Below are positions 23,212 through 34,059 of a stretch of DNA of 64,000 nt, piece by piece (within the stretch, counting starts at the first letter, position 1; every line of letters begins with the position of its first letter). The notes beneath the pieces are model-generated. The model had not been told where the DNA came from. It saw only the letters and a program-made list of their open reading frames with translations, and did not search any database. Source of the DNA: Aegilops tauschii subsp. strangulata. Taxonomy: Eukaryota > Streptophyta > Magnoliopsida > Poales > Poaceae. The stretch spans positions 87,321,322 to 87,385,321 of the forward strand of contig NC_053035.3 of NCBI RefSeq assembly GCF_002575655.3. Reading direction: 5' to 3'. The position numbers were made by a program, and so were the translations under genes.

Positions 23212-23731
23212 TATTCTTCAGGGGCGTTAGTCCTCATTTTCAATCCTTTTTGTCATTCGATGACAAAGGGGGAGAAATTTGAGTTAGTCTTCAAGCGGGT
23301 CTATCTTGATATGGGTGTTTTTTCTAAGTTACAGCTCTCGTTCTTCTGATGACTTTGCTGGATCGAGTTGTAAACTTAAACTCTATGGTGGCCTGATACT
23401 TTTGTTGTGATTTTCTGCATGCTTATTCCTCGCTAATGTTAATGCACGCATGCTGAATTACATCAGTCACCATATTTCATCATGCATTTCAAATTCTTCA
23501 CATTATATGTCAAATGCGTGTATGAATTACAAGATATATGGGGAGATCTCCATGATTCAACTCTTCAAGTGTGCATTGCTTCAAAAGCAAATTCCTCACT
23601 ATGCACATCTTCAGGGGGAGTTCTTCTATATCTTGCAATCAAATTCCTCAATATCAGTATTTACACTTCATATGTTTATCCCCGTTGAAAACTTAACCTA
23701 TATTGTCATCAATCACCAAAAAGGGGGAGAT
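23212..23731 (+). other. 3' untranslated part with two polypurine tracts
   Basis: After the ORF3 stop there is a first purine run, ACAAAGGGGGAGAAA (23263-23277). The true PPT position, AAAAAGGGGGAGAT (23718-23731), is directly in front of the 3' LTR. The two share AAGGGGGAGA. No coding signal lies between them. Confidence 0.7.
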
Positions 23732-25204
23732 TGTAAGTGCATCTAGTGCCCCTTAGTGATTTTGGTGTATTGAAGACTTATAGGTTAAGGGACTAATGTG
23801 TTTATGAGTGTACACAGGTCTATAAGTCTATGAGGAGTTTGATATTTACAGAGAAAGTCGACCCCTAAAAATGAAGTTCTTCGACTGAAGACTTTGGATT
23901 TCTGAAGACTTTCTGAAGACTTTGAAAGTGAAGAAATTGGTGTGACCTTCAAGACTTGGTATTCATTCGAGGAACATGAAGCGTGAAGACTTTTGTTTTC
24001 GTAGTTTCATTTTCTCTTTCTTGATTCATAGAAAACACCGTACTGTTAAAGGGGGTCGAGGAAATACTAAGGAAAAATTTCCATGTGATGCTCAACTCAA
24101 AATCCTACACCTACCAATCCCTTCGAGTGAAGCCATTGGAAATCTCATACAGTTCAGTCATATTCTTCAGTGACAGAGACAAAGTTCTTCTGGTCTCTGA
24201 GGAATTTGTTCTGACTGAGGATTTAGGAATTCGCCAGTGCGGATTGCCTACATAGTGAGGAACATGATAGCCCTGAGGAATTTGATACTCAAAATTCCGA
24301 CCGTTGCTGTGCTACGCGCCAGCTGTCCCAAAATATCTACCCACCTAACGGTCATATCATTGAAGGGCATTTATGTCTTATCATGTCGAGCTGCTCCCTA
24401 GGCTATAAATAGCCGCCCCCTACAACCACTAGCTGGTTGGCTGCTCCGAGAGAAACTGACACTTGTCATTTGAGAGCATCCCATCCTCCGAGGACTTTGA
24501 GCGAAAATCATCAAGTGAGGAAAACCCAAACCCAAACACCTACAAACCCAAAGTGACTGAGCATCACTGAAGAATTGATCCTGCGTGGATCCGACGCTTG
24601 TTACCTTTGAAGACTGTGCTTCTTCCAGACGGTTAGGCGTCATGGTCTAGAGCATCCAAGAGGAATTGTGGATCACCGAGTGACCGAGTTTGTGAAGGTT
24701 CGGAAGTCACCTGAAGACTTACCACGAGTGATTGGGCGAGGTCTGTGTGACCTTAGCTCAAGGAGAATACGGTGAGGACTGTGTGTCCTCGGGTTTAAAT
24801 ACCTAGCCGCTCCAACCAGACGTACAACTGAGACAGTAGTTGGAACTGGTCTACCAAATCATTGTCTTCACCAAGCTTACTGGTTCTATTTCCTCAACTC
24901 TTTCATTTCCTTATATCTGTGTTTGAAGATTTTTGACTGAAGACTTTCTCAATTTCCTCAGTTCAATTTCTTCACTCTGTTTGTCTTCATCCTGTGCTAT
25001 CCTGTGTTTACGCTTTCTATACTCTGTGCTTGTCTTCATTTCATCATGATGACCATTCTTGTATTCTGTTATGTTTACTTTTGAGTACTTATTCCGCTGC
25101 TAGTAGTTCTTCGCTAAGGAATTTCCTCACCCGCAAATTCCTCAGTGAAGAATTCATAAAAATCGCCTATTCACCCCCCTTCTAGTCGATATAACGCACT
25201 TTCA
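23732..25204 (+). repeat. 3' LTR of the Maximus-type element
   Basis: Begins TGTAAGTGCATCTAGTGCCC right after the PPT and ends CGCACTTTCA at 25204, 1473 bp. A TATA box CTATAAATAG lies at 24403-24412, with the short R/U5 part downstream. GAAGACT and TTCCTCA words are very frequent. Its 5' partner is outside the window. Confidence 0.9.
24404..24411 (+). promoter_or_regulatory. TATA box of the Maximus-type LTR
   Basis: TATAAATA in the context TAGGCTATAAATAGCCGCC, about 670 bp into the LTR; this would be the main promoter in the missing 5' copy. Confidence 0.65.
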
Positions 25205-26273
25205 GAGATGGAGTAGTTTTCAATGGTGAACATCACTATGTTGATCGATCATATCTTCTATATGATTCACGCTCGACCTTTTGGTCTCAGTGTTCCGAGG
25301 CCATATCTGCATATGCTAGGCTCGTCAAGTTTAACCTGAGTATTCCACGTGTGCAGAACTGTCTTGCACCCGTTGTATTTGAACGTAGAGCTTATCACAC
25401 CTGATCATCACGTGGTGTCTCAGCACGAAGAACTTTCGCAACGGTGCATACTCAGGGAGAACACTTATACCTTGAAATTTAGTGAGAGATCATCTTATAA
25501 TGCTACCGTCGATCTAAGAAAAATAAGATGCATAAAAGATAAACATCACATGCAATCAATATAAGTGATATGATATGGCCATCATCATCTTGTGCTTGTG
25601 ATCTCCATCTCCAAAGCACCGTCATGATCACCATCGTCACCGGCACGACACCTTGATCTCCATCATAGCATCATTGTCGTCTCGCCAATTATTGCTTCTA
25701 CGACTATCGCTACCGCTTAGTGATAAAGTAAAGCATTACAGGGCGATTGCATTGCATACAATAAAGCGACAACCATATGGCTCCTGCCAGTTGCCGATAA
25801 CTCGGTTACAAAACATGATCATCTCATACAATAAAATATAGCATCACGTCTTGACCATATCACATCACAACATGCCCTGCAAAGACAAGTTAGACGTCCT
25901 CTACTTTGTTGTTGCAAGTTTTACGTGGCTGCTACGGGCTGAGCAAGAACCGTTCTTACCTACGCATCAAAACCACAACGATAGTTCGTCAAGTTAGTGT
26001 TGTTTTGACCTTCTGAAGGACCGGGTGTAGCCATACTCGGTTCAACTAAAGTTGGAGAAACTAACACCCGCCAACCACCTGTGTGCAAAGCACGTCGGTA
26101 GAACTAGTCTCGCGTAAGCGTATGCGTAATGTCGGTCCGGGCCGCTTCATCCAACAATACCGCCGAACCAAAGTACGACATGCTGGTAAGCAGTATGACT
26201 TGTATCGCCCACAACTCACTTGTATTCTACTCGTGCATATAACATTACGCATAAAACCTGGCTCGGATGCCAC
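25205..26273 (-). mobile_element. Antisense Angela-type Copia: leader and PBS
   Basis: Untranslated leader of an antisense BARE/Angela-type element, aligning by eye with 45230-46329 of the Angela copy on the right. At 26260-26273 the minus strand reads GTGGCATCCGAGCC, a tRNA-iMet-type PBS (TGGTATCAGAGCC with changes) abutting the LTR. The gag-pol body should lie left of the Maximus-type insertion, beyond the window. Confidence 0.85.
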
Positions 26274-28010
26274 TGTTGGGGAGCGTAGTAATTTCAAAAA
26301 AAATTCCTACGCATACACAGGATCATGGTGATGCATAGCAATGAGAGGGGAGAGTGTGTCCACGTACCCTCGTAGACCGAAAGCGGAAGCGTTAGCACAA
26401 CGCGGTTGATGTAGTCGTACGTCTTCACGATCCGACCGATCCAAGTACCGAACGCACGGCACCTCCGAGTTCAGCACACGTTCAACTCGATGACGTCCCG
26501 TTTGCTCCGATCCAGGGGAGCTTCGCCGGAGAGTTTCGTCAGCACGACGGCGTGATGATGGTGATGATGATGCTACTGACGCAGGGCTTCGCCTAAGCAC
26601 CGCTACGATATTATCGAGGTGGATTATGGTGGAGGGGGGCACCGCACACGGCTAAGAGATCAATGATCAGTTGTTGTGTCTCCAAGGGGTGCCCCCCTCC
26701 CCTTATATAAAGGAGTGGATGAGGGGGGAGGCCGGCCTCCCTAGGCGCGCCCCATGAGGAGTCCTACTCCAACCGGGAGTAGGACTCCCCCCTTCCAAGT
26801 AGGAGTAGGAGAAGGGAAGGAAGGGAGAGAGGAAGAGAAGGAAAAAGGGGGCGCTGCCCCCTCCTTGTCCACTTCGTACTAGAGGGGGAGGGGGCGCGCG
26901 GCTGCCCTGGCTGCCCCTCCTCTTCTCCCACTAAGGCTCATGAGGCCCAATTAACTCCCCGGGGGGTTCCGGTAACCCCCCCGGTACTCCGGTATATGCC
27001 CGAAACCTCCCGAAACCCTTCCGGTGTCCAAACATAGTCGTCCAATATATCGATCTTTACGTCTCAACCATTTCGAGACTCCTCGTCATGTCCGTGATCA
27101 TATCCGGGACTCCGAACTACCTTCGGTACATCAAAACACTAAAACTCATAATACTGATCGTCACCGAACTTTAAGCGTGCGGACCCTACGGGTTCGAGAA
27201 CAATGTAGACATGACCGAGACACGTCTCTGGTCAATAACCAATAGCGGAACCTGGATGCTCATATTGGCTCCCACATATTCTAAGAAGATCTTTATCGGT
27301 CAAACCGCATAACAACATACGTTGTTCCCTTTGTCAGCGGTATGTTACTTGCCCGAGGTTCGATCGTCGGTATCTCAATACCTAGTTCAATCTCGTTACC
27401 GGCAAGTCTCTTTACTCGTTCCGTAATACATCATCCCGCAACTAACTCATTAGTTACAATGCTTGCAAGGCTTATAGTGATGTGTATTACCGAGTGGGCC
27501 CAGAGATACCTCTCCGACAATCGGAGTGACAAATCCTAATCTCGAAATACGCCAACTCAACAAGTACCTTCGGAGACACCTGTAGAGCACCTTTATAATC
27601 ACCCAGTTACGTTGTGACGTTTGGTAGCACACAAAGTGTTCCTCCGGTAAACGGGAGTTGCATAATCTCATAGTCATAGGAACATGTATAAGTCATGAAG
27701 AAAGCAATAGCAACATACTAAACGATCAAGTGCTAAGCTAACGGAATGGGTCAAGTCAATCACATCATTCTCCTAATGATGTGATCCCATTAATCAAATG
27801 ACAACTCATGTCTATGGCTAGGAAACATAACCATCTTTGATCAACGAGCTAGTCAAGTAGAGGCATACTAGTGACACTCTGTTTGTCTATGTATTCACAC
27901 CTGTATCATGTTTCCGGTTAATACAATTCTAGCATGAATAATAAACATTTATCATGATATAAGGAAATAAATAATAACTTTATTATTGCCTCTAGGGCAT
28001 ATTTCCTTCA
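26274..28010 (-). repeat. 5' LTR of the antisense Angela-type element
   Basis: Plus strand TGTTGGGGAGCGTAGTAATT to GGGCATATTTCCTTCA, 1737 bp, an almost canonical Angela/BARE LTR. A TATA motif (TTTATATAAGG on the minus strand) lies near 26703-26712, and the G-rich repetitive segment typical of these LTRs is at 26720-26990. The right flank is CTACC at 28011, where LINE coding sequence resumes, so the element inserted into a LINE. Confidence 0.92.
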
Positions 28011-28920
28011 CTACCCTGGGTCAAGCTTATTTGGGAAACACACTATGGTACTGAACCACCTGATGGTAGGATGGTCGGATATTTTTGGAGGAGGAATATT
28101 TTGAAGCTCTTGCCACACTTTAATGTTGTGAGTCATTGCACTGTTGGTAAGGGAGACTCTATTTTGCTTGGTCTGACAAATAGTCCAAGGTTCCATGTTC
28201 TGACATTTATCCAAAGCTTCACTCTTTTGCCATCAACAAGCTCATAACTTTTAGGCAAGGGGACCTCTTTCACAAACCCATTTCCCTGCAAGCCTTTCAG
28301 CAATTTGAAATGTTGCAAGCTCACATCAATGGCATTCACATAAGTGAAGAGAATGATAAATGGGGTTATACTTGGAAGAGTCATAAATACTCTGCCATCC
28401 AAATGTACAAAACTATGAGAATTGCACCACTAGCCCATGAAACTTTTGCACAATTATGGAAATGTGTTGCGATTTTGAGATACAAATTTTTCTTCTGGCT
28501 TGTCCTGCATGGCGGAGCAAACGCTAGAGATCTATTACAGAGGAAAGCTTTTGGGATCCCATCCTATTGTTGTGCTCTCTGTCCGCTTCAATGCTCGAAA
28601 ACTGCTTTTCACCTCTTCTGGGACTACCCTTTTGCTTTGGCTTGCTGGGATTCCATCATTGAGAGCAGAAGAAGAAGCACCTGTACCATCATTGATATTC
28701 AGTGGCGGCCAACTCCTTACCAAGATGCATAGCCTTTGAGATTCTGGTGATGGGCTATTGGAATACTGGTTTCAAAGGAACAATAGGATATTCAGAAACA
28801 TCTCTTACAATGTCTCATCTTGGAAAACACTATTGAAGCAAGATCTCAATATCCTTTGTTATAGATTGAATAGGAACAAACTCCCAGTCATGCAAGAACT
28901 GATAGAGAGATTCCTATAAA
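28011..28920 (+). pseudogene. LINE (L1-type) reverse transcriptase C-terminus with zf-RVT
   Basis: Tail of a non-LTR retrotransposon ORF2. Frames read YFWRRNILKLLPHFNVVSHC and VGKGDSILL, then (from about 28240) SFAINKLITFRQGDLFHKP, KWGYTWKSHKYSAIQMYKTM and FWLVLHGGANARDLLQRK. The zinc-binding zf-RVT region follows with CALCPLQCSKTAFHLFWDYP, then the C-terminal WKTLLKQDLNILCYRLNRN ending near 28918. Several frameshifts separate these blocks. The 5' remainder would lie left of the nested insertions. No clear poly-A tail follows. Confidence 0.82.
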
Positions 28921-29279
28921 GTCACACTAATCTTATGTTTCCTCCACAAGGGATTATTTAATGAAATTACCATAGAACTATTGTTCTATGACCCAGGTTC
29001 CAAAACAATGGGGAGGACCAGCAAACATTTTAGTTCTCTATCATAGTCCCACTGCGCGAACAACGAAAATACAAGCCTTTCAATAGGCCTCCAGCCCGAT
29101 CACAAGTCTCTCGAAGAAAAAGGTAAAGAAAAGAATGGTCATGTTGTGGGTAAAAAATAAACAATATTACAAAAAATTGTTTGGGAAGAAGAGGAAAACA
29201 CACAAAAATGACATGATGCAAACCAGTAAATTGTCACGGTAGTTGGTAAAAACACATAGTAAAAACCAAAACGAAAATC
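28921..29279. other. No recognisable feature
   Basis: Moderately AT-rich sequence between the LINE tail and the CCATGG-rich tract. It may be LINE 3' UTR or old intergenic DNA; nothing specific is seen. Confidence 0.4.
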
Positions 29280-29640
29280 AATTTGCCATGGTAAAAAGAG
29301 AGAAATTTGCCATGGTCCAAAAAGTAATTTTCCCATGCTATGACTTGTTTTTGCCATGGTTCAAAAAAATCATGTTCCATAAAAAATAATTTGCCATGGT
29401 CGATAGAATAAATTTCCCATGGTCAGTAAAATAATAAATTTTCCATGGTCCAACAAATAAAATTGTCGTGGTCAATTAAAAAATTACCATCAAACAAAAA
29501 TAAAATTGCCATGCTGAATTACGAAAAAGAATTTACCATTCATTGACAAAAAAAATAAATTTGTCATGTACATTTTATTTTGTAAATTTTTCATTACCTA
29601 AAAGAAGTGAGAGAAAAGGGGGAGGAGCTATAATTTGAAC
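29280..29640. repeat. Tract of dispersed TTTGCCATGGT words
   Basis: Within about 330 bp the word TTTGCCATGGT or near variants (TTTCCCATGGTC, TTTTCCATGGTC, ATTGCCATGCT) recurs roughly ten times, separated by A-rich 15-30 bp spacers. A longer tract of the same kind is at 34060-35960. The element type is not known to me. Confidence 0.6.
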
Positions 29641-29699
29641 CCAAGTCTCCCGGATAGAGGCTGAAAGTGCTAGTCAATGATGTGGCTGTTGTGTTTGCA

Positions 29700-30450
29700 C
29701 AGGAGAGCGTTTGCACGGATTTTGTGTTCTACTGAACGGGTTTTAGATCTGAGGTGCGGCCTCTTCACTGCTTCAAGATTCGTGTGGTTATCCAAAAATC
29801 AAGATCTACCTTTGGCAGGTTGCCAAAATTTGGATCCCTAGTGGTGACCAGGTGCGTTTAGTGCGGCCAAGATGAAAATAGTGAGCATATCCTCTTTATA
29901 TGTATTGTGGCTACATTTGCATCGAGCGTGACGAGTGATGCTACTATGTGTTCATGTAATTCGGCGGGTTTTATCCTCTTCTACCGCCTTGTTCAAGGAA
30001 CTAGATGAAAGGATCATAGGTTGGCATGAGGGGGTTCATGACTCTGGCATTGATGTTGTGGACAACCGCAAACAAAGCACTTATTGAAGGCTCATCCAGC
30101 TGATTTGATGTACAAATTTGTGGTGTTTTTGCAACTTCGGAAGTTGTTGGCGAGAACTTAGGACCGAGTGCAGGTCGAGCAGCTAGCTGCCAGGATCAAT
30201 GCAAGATGCCATGAGCTACGATGGCCTACAACGAGGGACAACACCGACTAGGGAGCCACCCGCCCATCCTATATTTGAGCCTGGCCTCGGATATCGTGTC
30301 GGTCTCCTTACATGTGTTGTGTCGCTATGTTCGACCTTCTTGGTCATGTGTCAAATTATTGTCTTTTGACTCCGATACGTTTTGAACCTTGTCTTATGTG
30401 TAAGGGTCTCATTTTAAGGCTGGGCAAGGGTCTTCGCTCTAAAAAAAGCA
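29700..30450 (+). pseudogene. Second LINE remnant (zf-RVT and C-terminus)
   Basis: Degenerate but recognisable: KIYLWQVAKIWIPSGDQV, then a zf-RVT-like pattern in which the second residue of the first CX2C is now a stop (C-V-stop-C-G-Q-D-E-N-S-E-H-I-L-F-I-C). The C-terminal block HPADLMYKFVVFLQLRKLLA and VQVEQLAARINARCHELRWP follows. Many stops and frameshifts. It ends near a short A-run at 30440-30447, which could be the remains of a poly-A tail. Confidence 0.7.
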
Positions 30451-30737
30451 CTAAAATATGTTCTCAAAATTTCATGATTGTCTGATTGATTTATATTTGT
30501 GTTGCTTTGGAGCACCATGACCATGATAGCACTAGATATATCCCCTGTGTACCGTAAGATCATAACACACGCTTCACACCACATATGCTCCCGATATCCA
30601 TTAAATAAAGCAAATAATTATAAATATAATAATTTTATTTATTTTATACTTGTCTCGATCGATCAATTGATTTCTTATTTGCCAACCATCTAAAACTTTG
30701 TTTTCAGTTTATATGTTCTGCAATCAAACGAAATTAC
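30451..30737. other. AT-rich stretch, nothing recognised
   Basis: No open frame with family resemblance and no repeat structure seen. Confidence 0.4.
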
Positions 30738-30739
30738 TA

Positions 30740-30900
30740 CTCCCTCCGTTTTTAAATATTTGCATTTCTAGAGATTTCAACAAGTAATTACATACGGAGT
30801 AAAATAAGTGAATATATACTCTAAAATATGTCTATATACATCCGTATGTGGTAATTCATTTGAAATTTTTAGAAAAACAAATATTCAGGAATGAAGGAAG
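30740..30900. mobile_element. Stowaway MITE (Thalos/Athos-like), 161 bp
   Basis: Non-autonomous Tc1/mariner-derived element. It begins CTCCCTCCGTTTTTAAATA and ends with the inverted partner TTCAGGAATGAAGGAAG. TA duplications flank it at 30738-30739 and 30901-30902. An inner inverted pair around ACATACGGAGTAAA and ACATCCGTATGTGG makes the whole element foldable. Length and interior agree with the abundant Triticeae Thalos family as I remember it. Confidence 0.93.
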
Positions 30901-30902
30901 TA

Positions 30903-31275
30903 CATCAAAAATTCGTAGGAGCTCCCGTCCTCGCGTGCTCATGTTATTGTTGCGCCCTCGTTTTCGTTGAGATCGGGGACTGGGCTCGTAATTAACGCGC
31001 TATATGCTACTGTACGCAACAGCACTCTTACATACTGTATTAAAGGATTCTGGTGCGGACCCACGGCACAGTACGCGCCGTTTCATCACGCCGTGAATCA
31101 ACATCGGGTCCCACCCAATGCAGCACAAGCGACTGCAAATACCAGAGTTGTTTGACGTCCATACCTACACTTTGGCACACCAACTACAGATCAGGAGATT
31201 TGATACATCAACTTTTGCGCACAGGTGCACAGCACACTAATGAAGCTGTCGACTTAGTACAACACAAGTTGCTCA
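30903..31275. other. Unassigned sequence between MITE and Harbinger-like element
   Basis: About 370 bp of balanced base composition with no recognised repeat or coding domain. It may be low-copy host DNA. Confidence 0.4.
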
Positions 31276-32689
31276 GAGCATGTATAGCCGGACTTAGCAA
31301 ATCCGGGCCATCAAACGCCCATGAACACGTCTGGATGCATCCGCGGACAGTGACCGGGCACTTCTCAAATGGCGTTGTCCACATCCGTATCTCTTATATC
31401 CGAACCCTTATATCCATACTATAGCATGCAACGTCGATCAAAATGCATAGATCAACTTCGAATATAGAAATTGCACAATAGTTCTCCAAAAGATCCATCA
31501 AAGTTCACACAAACGACGGACAACTATATACTACATCTAAAACTTGAAATTAAAATCAACTTCACCACTTCTGGGCCGGCCCTTTCCCCTTCTGGTCGCC
31601 GACGTAGCTGTACCCGTCGTCGGCTGGTGGAGGATCGTCCGATTCGTCGGAGGAGGAGCCCTCGTCGTCGTCGGAGAAGGAGTCGACGATGACGAGGCCC
31701 TTGGGGCGCTAGACAACCCGGTCCTGCTGGCGCTTAAGCTTGGCCAGCCGAGCCACCTGCTTCATCTTCTCCAACGCCTCCCGCTCGGACTGCTCGATGG
31801 CAAGCCGAAGAGCCTTGGAGTTCTTCCGGCGGAGCCGCCGAGCGTCTGTCTCCGTCGTCGTAAGCGACCGGCGGTAGACCCACGTGAGGAGCCGCTGGTC
31901 TCGTCCGGCTCCGCTGATAACTCAGGCCGGCGGCGGACAGAGCTCTCCACATTCGCCCTCTCCCTTGACTGCTGCCTCTCACGGCGGATGGCATGTGCCT
32001 CCGACTCCGGTGTGCGTGTCTGGGCCGGCGGGCCGGGCACAAGCACCCACCGCTGCCCACAAGGGGGACCAGCAGCAAGTGGGCGCGAGGGGACGGTGTG
32101 GGGAAGCAGCAGCCGGCGGAGCGATGGGACGGCGTGGGGGAGGAGCCGATTGTGCTGGCCGCCTGTCGGAGCTGCCCATGGGCCAGGAGGGGCAAGCGCC
32201 AGCGTCCGAGATGCGCCGACGGGGAAGCGGCGACTGCGGCGAGGCTGCAGATCTGGAGCTGCCCCCGGTGTCCACCTTGGAGCGCTCCAAGGCGAAGCGG
32301 AGGGGAAGCTCATACTCCGGATCCACCTCGTCGTCGGAGCGGCTGCCGGAGCTCAACATTGCGCTAGATTTGATTGAAATCGGTGAGGGGAGAGGAGAGG
32401 ACGGGGAATGAGAGGAGAGTGAGTGAGCTAGGGTTTCAGACCGACGAGGCCGATGGGGGTTTTTGTGGGACATCCGTAGGGTCGGTGGTGGGCCAGACTT
32501 GTCAGGCGGACACGCCGGGGCGTACCCGGGCCACCCCATATCCGCCCCATATTTGGGCTGAATATGGGGGTGCCGGTCAGTCCGGTCGTTTGAGGCCCGT
32601 TTGAGGCATCCGTCTGGGTCGAAAAAACCAGACCGGGCAGCCCGTCGGGGCGTATGAGGCGGCTTTGAGAGGTCCAGCTGTAGATGCTC
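31276..32689. mobile_element. PIF/Harbinger-like element 1 (1.41 kb)
   Basis: Left end GAGCATGTATAGCCGGACTT and right end (reversed) GAGCATCTACAGCTGGACCT are imperfect inverted repeats. Flanks are TCA (31273-31275) and TTA (32690-32692), compatible with a degraded 3-bp TTA-type duplication. The interior carries one decayed minus-strand gene (31562-32359) and no DDE transposase, so it is probably non-autonomous. The superfamily is inferred from the ends and the 3-bp duplication. Confidence 0.6.
31562..32359 (-). pseudogene. Decayed coiled-coil-like ORF within Harbinger-like element 1
   Basis: Starts at ATG 32359 (MLSSGSRSDDEVDPEYELPL) and ends with YVGDQKGKGPAQKW at the stop 31562-31564. A long basic-acidic segment, ARRLRRKNSKALRLAIEQSE followed by REALEKMKQVARLAKLKRQQ, looks like a coiled coil, and an acidic serine run (SFSDDDEGSSSDESDD) precedes the C-terminus. 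The ends share a frame, but stops at 31979-31981 and 31709-31711 and compensating frameshifts in the middle break it. Similar tails recur, from memory, in many Triticeae hypothetical proteins of repeat origin. No catalytic domain is visible. A long plus-strand frame here is antisense shadow. Confidence 0.55.
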
Positions 32690-32692
32690 TTA

Positions 32693-33788
32693 GAGCACAG
32701 TCGGGCATCCCAAACCTTACTGTAGGCTTGGACGGACAACCTTATCATTGACCGCTCAGAAAAAGCCGACCCAGACGGGCTTCTTACACATGCCTCATAT
32801 ATCCGGACTGACCAGCACCCCTCGTATCCAGCACAAATCTGGACGGATATGGGGAGGCCCAGGCGTGTCCATCACGTCGGACCCGGCCCACGCTGGCCCA
32901 CCTGACCTCACATATATTCGTCCCCTTCCGTTCCTTAGACCAAATATTAGCCAATTTGCTCCACTCCACTCCTCTCCGCCCAAGCTCCTTCCAGCGATCT
33001 CCGGCATTACAACCAGCAGACCGACTCCGACCAGTCTCGATCCATCAACTCGGGCTTATGGGCCCGACCGAGTTCGGATTTGATCCAGTGGAAATCCATT
33101 GCGTCAGTGCAATGGGCGCTAGATCCGCTAGAGTGGAAGCTCGAGGTCCGCCTGCCACCCCATCTCTGGTGTAGAGGAGTATGAGTGCTACAGGGAATAG
33201 TGTGCCTGGTGTAAGAAGCAGGGGACGCGAGAGGTCCAAGCCCGTCTCGCTGCAGACATGGCGGAGGCAGCGGTTCGCGCTACCGCCGAGCAGGAAGCCA
33301 TCCGTGACCGCAACATTCAGAAGCGACAGGGTGGGAACACGCGCACCCTCGCCCGAGAGTAAAACCGGGCGATCTATGCCATGGTCGGACTGCCTCCCAA
33401 AGAAGAGAAGGAGGACAATGATGGGTTAGACAACTTCGGTGATGAGCAAATTCGGCTTGATCAATGTTGCGTCTTTGAGTGCTACTTCCACTACAAAGAC
33501 GGCAAGGGCAAGAAAAGTCTTGGATGATCTTTTTCCATAGTTAGTATGTGTTGAACACGTCAATTTCTTGGTTGTTCGATGACATGTGTTGATGTAGTGG
33601 CCGCATGTTTTGTGTTGCATCATAGAGATAGTTTACTATGCATATGGTTATATGAATTTGAGGATTTCTAAATGAGGTACCCAATTGTAGAAATGAAAAT
33701 TTAAGGTGTGACCGGTCATTATCCGCGGACGCGAAAAGGCGCGTCCGCGGATGTTTGAGGGGCTTGTTGTATCTGGTTGTAGATGCTT
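32693..33788. mobile_element. PIF/Harbinger-like element 2 (1.10 kb) abutting element 1
   Basis: Begins GAGCACAGTCGGGCATCC and ends GGTTGTAGATGCTT; reversed, the end (AAGCATCTACAACC) pairs with the start imperfectly. TTA occurs on both sides (32690-32692 and 33789-33791), and the left TTA also bounds element 1. The interior near 32800-32900 resembles element 1 near 32480-32600 in inverted orientation (AATCTGGACGGATATGGG-type words), so the two are related. Confidence 0.55.
33111..33527 (+). pseudogene. Decayed ORF within Harbinger-like element 2
   Basis: One frame from 33174 reads EEYECYRE-stop-CAWCKKQGTREVQARLA, then AEAAVRATAEQEAIRDRNIQ, LARE-stop-NRAIYAMVGLPPK and DEQIRLDQCCVFECYFHYKD, ending GKGKKSLG at 33527. 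The stops TAG 33198-33200 and TAA 33360-33362 would both be Gln codons before C-to-T changes. Upstream, LDPLEWKLEVRLPPHLWC lies in another frame, implying a frameshift near 33172. The segment is charged and helical; no recognised enzyme domain. Confidence 0.5.
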
Positions 33789-34059
33789 TTAGGGAGATGC
33801 TAGTAAAATAAACTGAGATTCTTTAAGTTCAATTGCTTATTTTCATAGGAGACGTGCCTATTAAGTATCTATTCTCTATAAATAAGTGCCGGTCTCTAAA
33901 GAAAAATTAATTTATTTCTTTTAAGCATATTCCCTAAGCACCTTGCATTGTACAAGGCCTTACGCGCCTATGCAAAGATGATAAACATTTGGGACATGAC
34001 CGCAGACACCATGGCCATTCTAGACTGACCCATCTACTACAGATAATCTGGATAATAAA

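Larger units (their letters stand above)
13463..25204 (+). mobile_element. SIRE/Maximus-type Copia retrotransposon, 3' part
   Basis: Sense Copia element whose 5' LTR, gag, protease and integrase lie left of the window. Present are the integrase-RT linker, RT and RNase H (with a solo LTR inserted), a long accessory ORF after pol, a polypurine tract and the 3' LTR. The LTR start TGTAAGTGCATCTAGTGCC and the extra ORF after pol are characteristic of the SIRE/Maximus lineage. It is itself inserted in the leader of an antisense Angela element: 25205 continues with Angela leader sequence. GAGAT at 25205-25209 should be the right target duplication. Confidence 0.88.

Noticed and set aside
31544..32377. 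277-residue plus-strand frame
   Set aside because: Antisense to the decayed minus-strand gene whose start, coiled-coil-like segment and C-terminus are recognisable.
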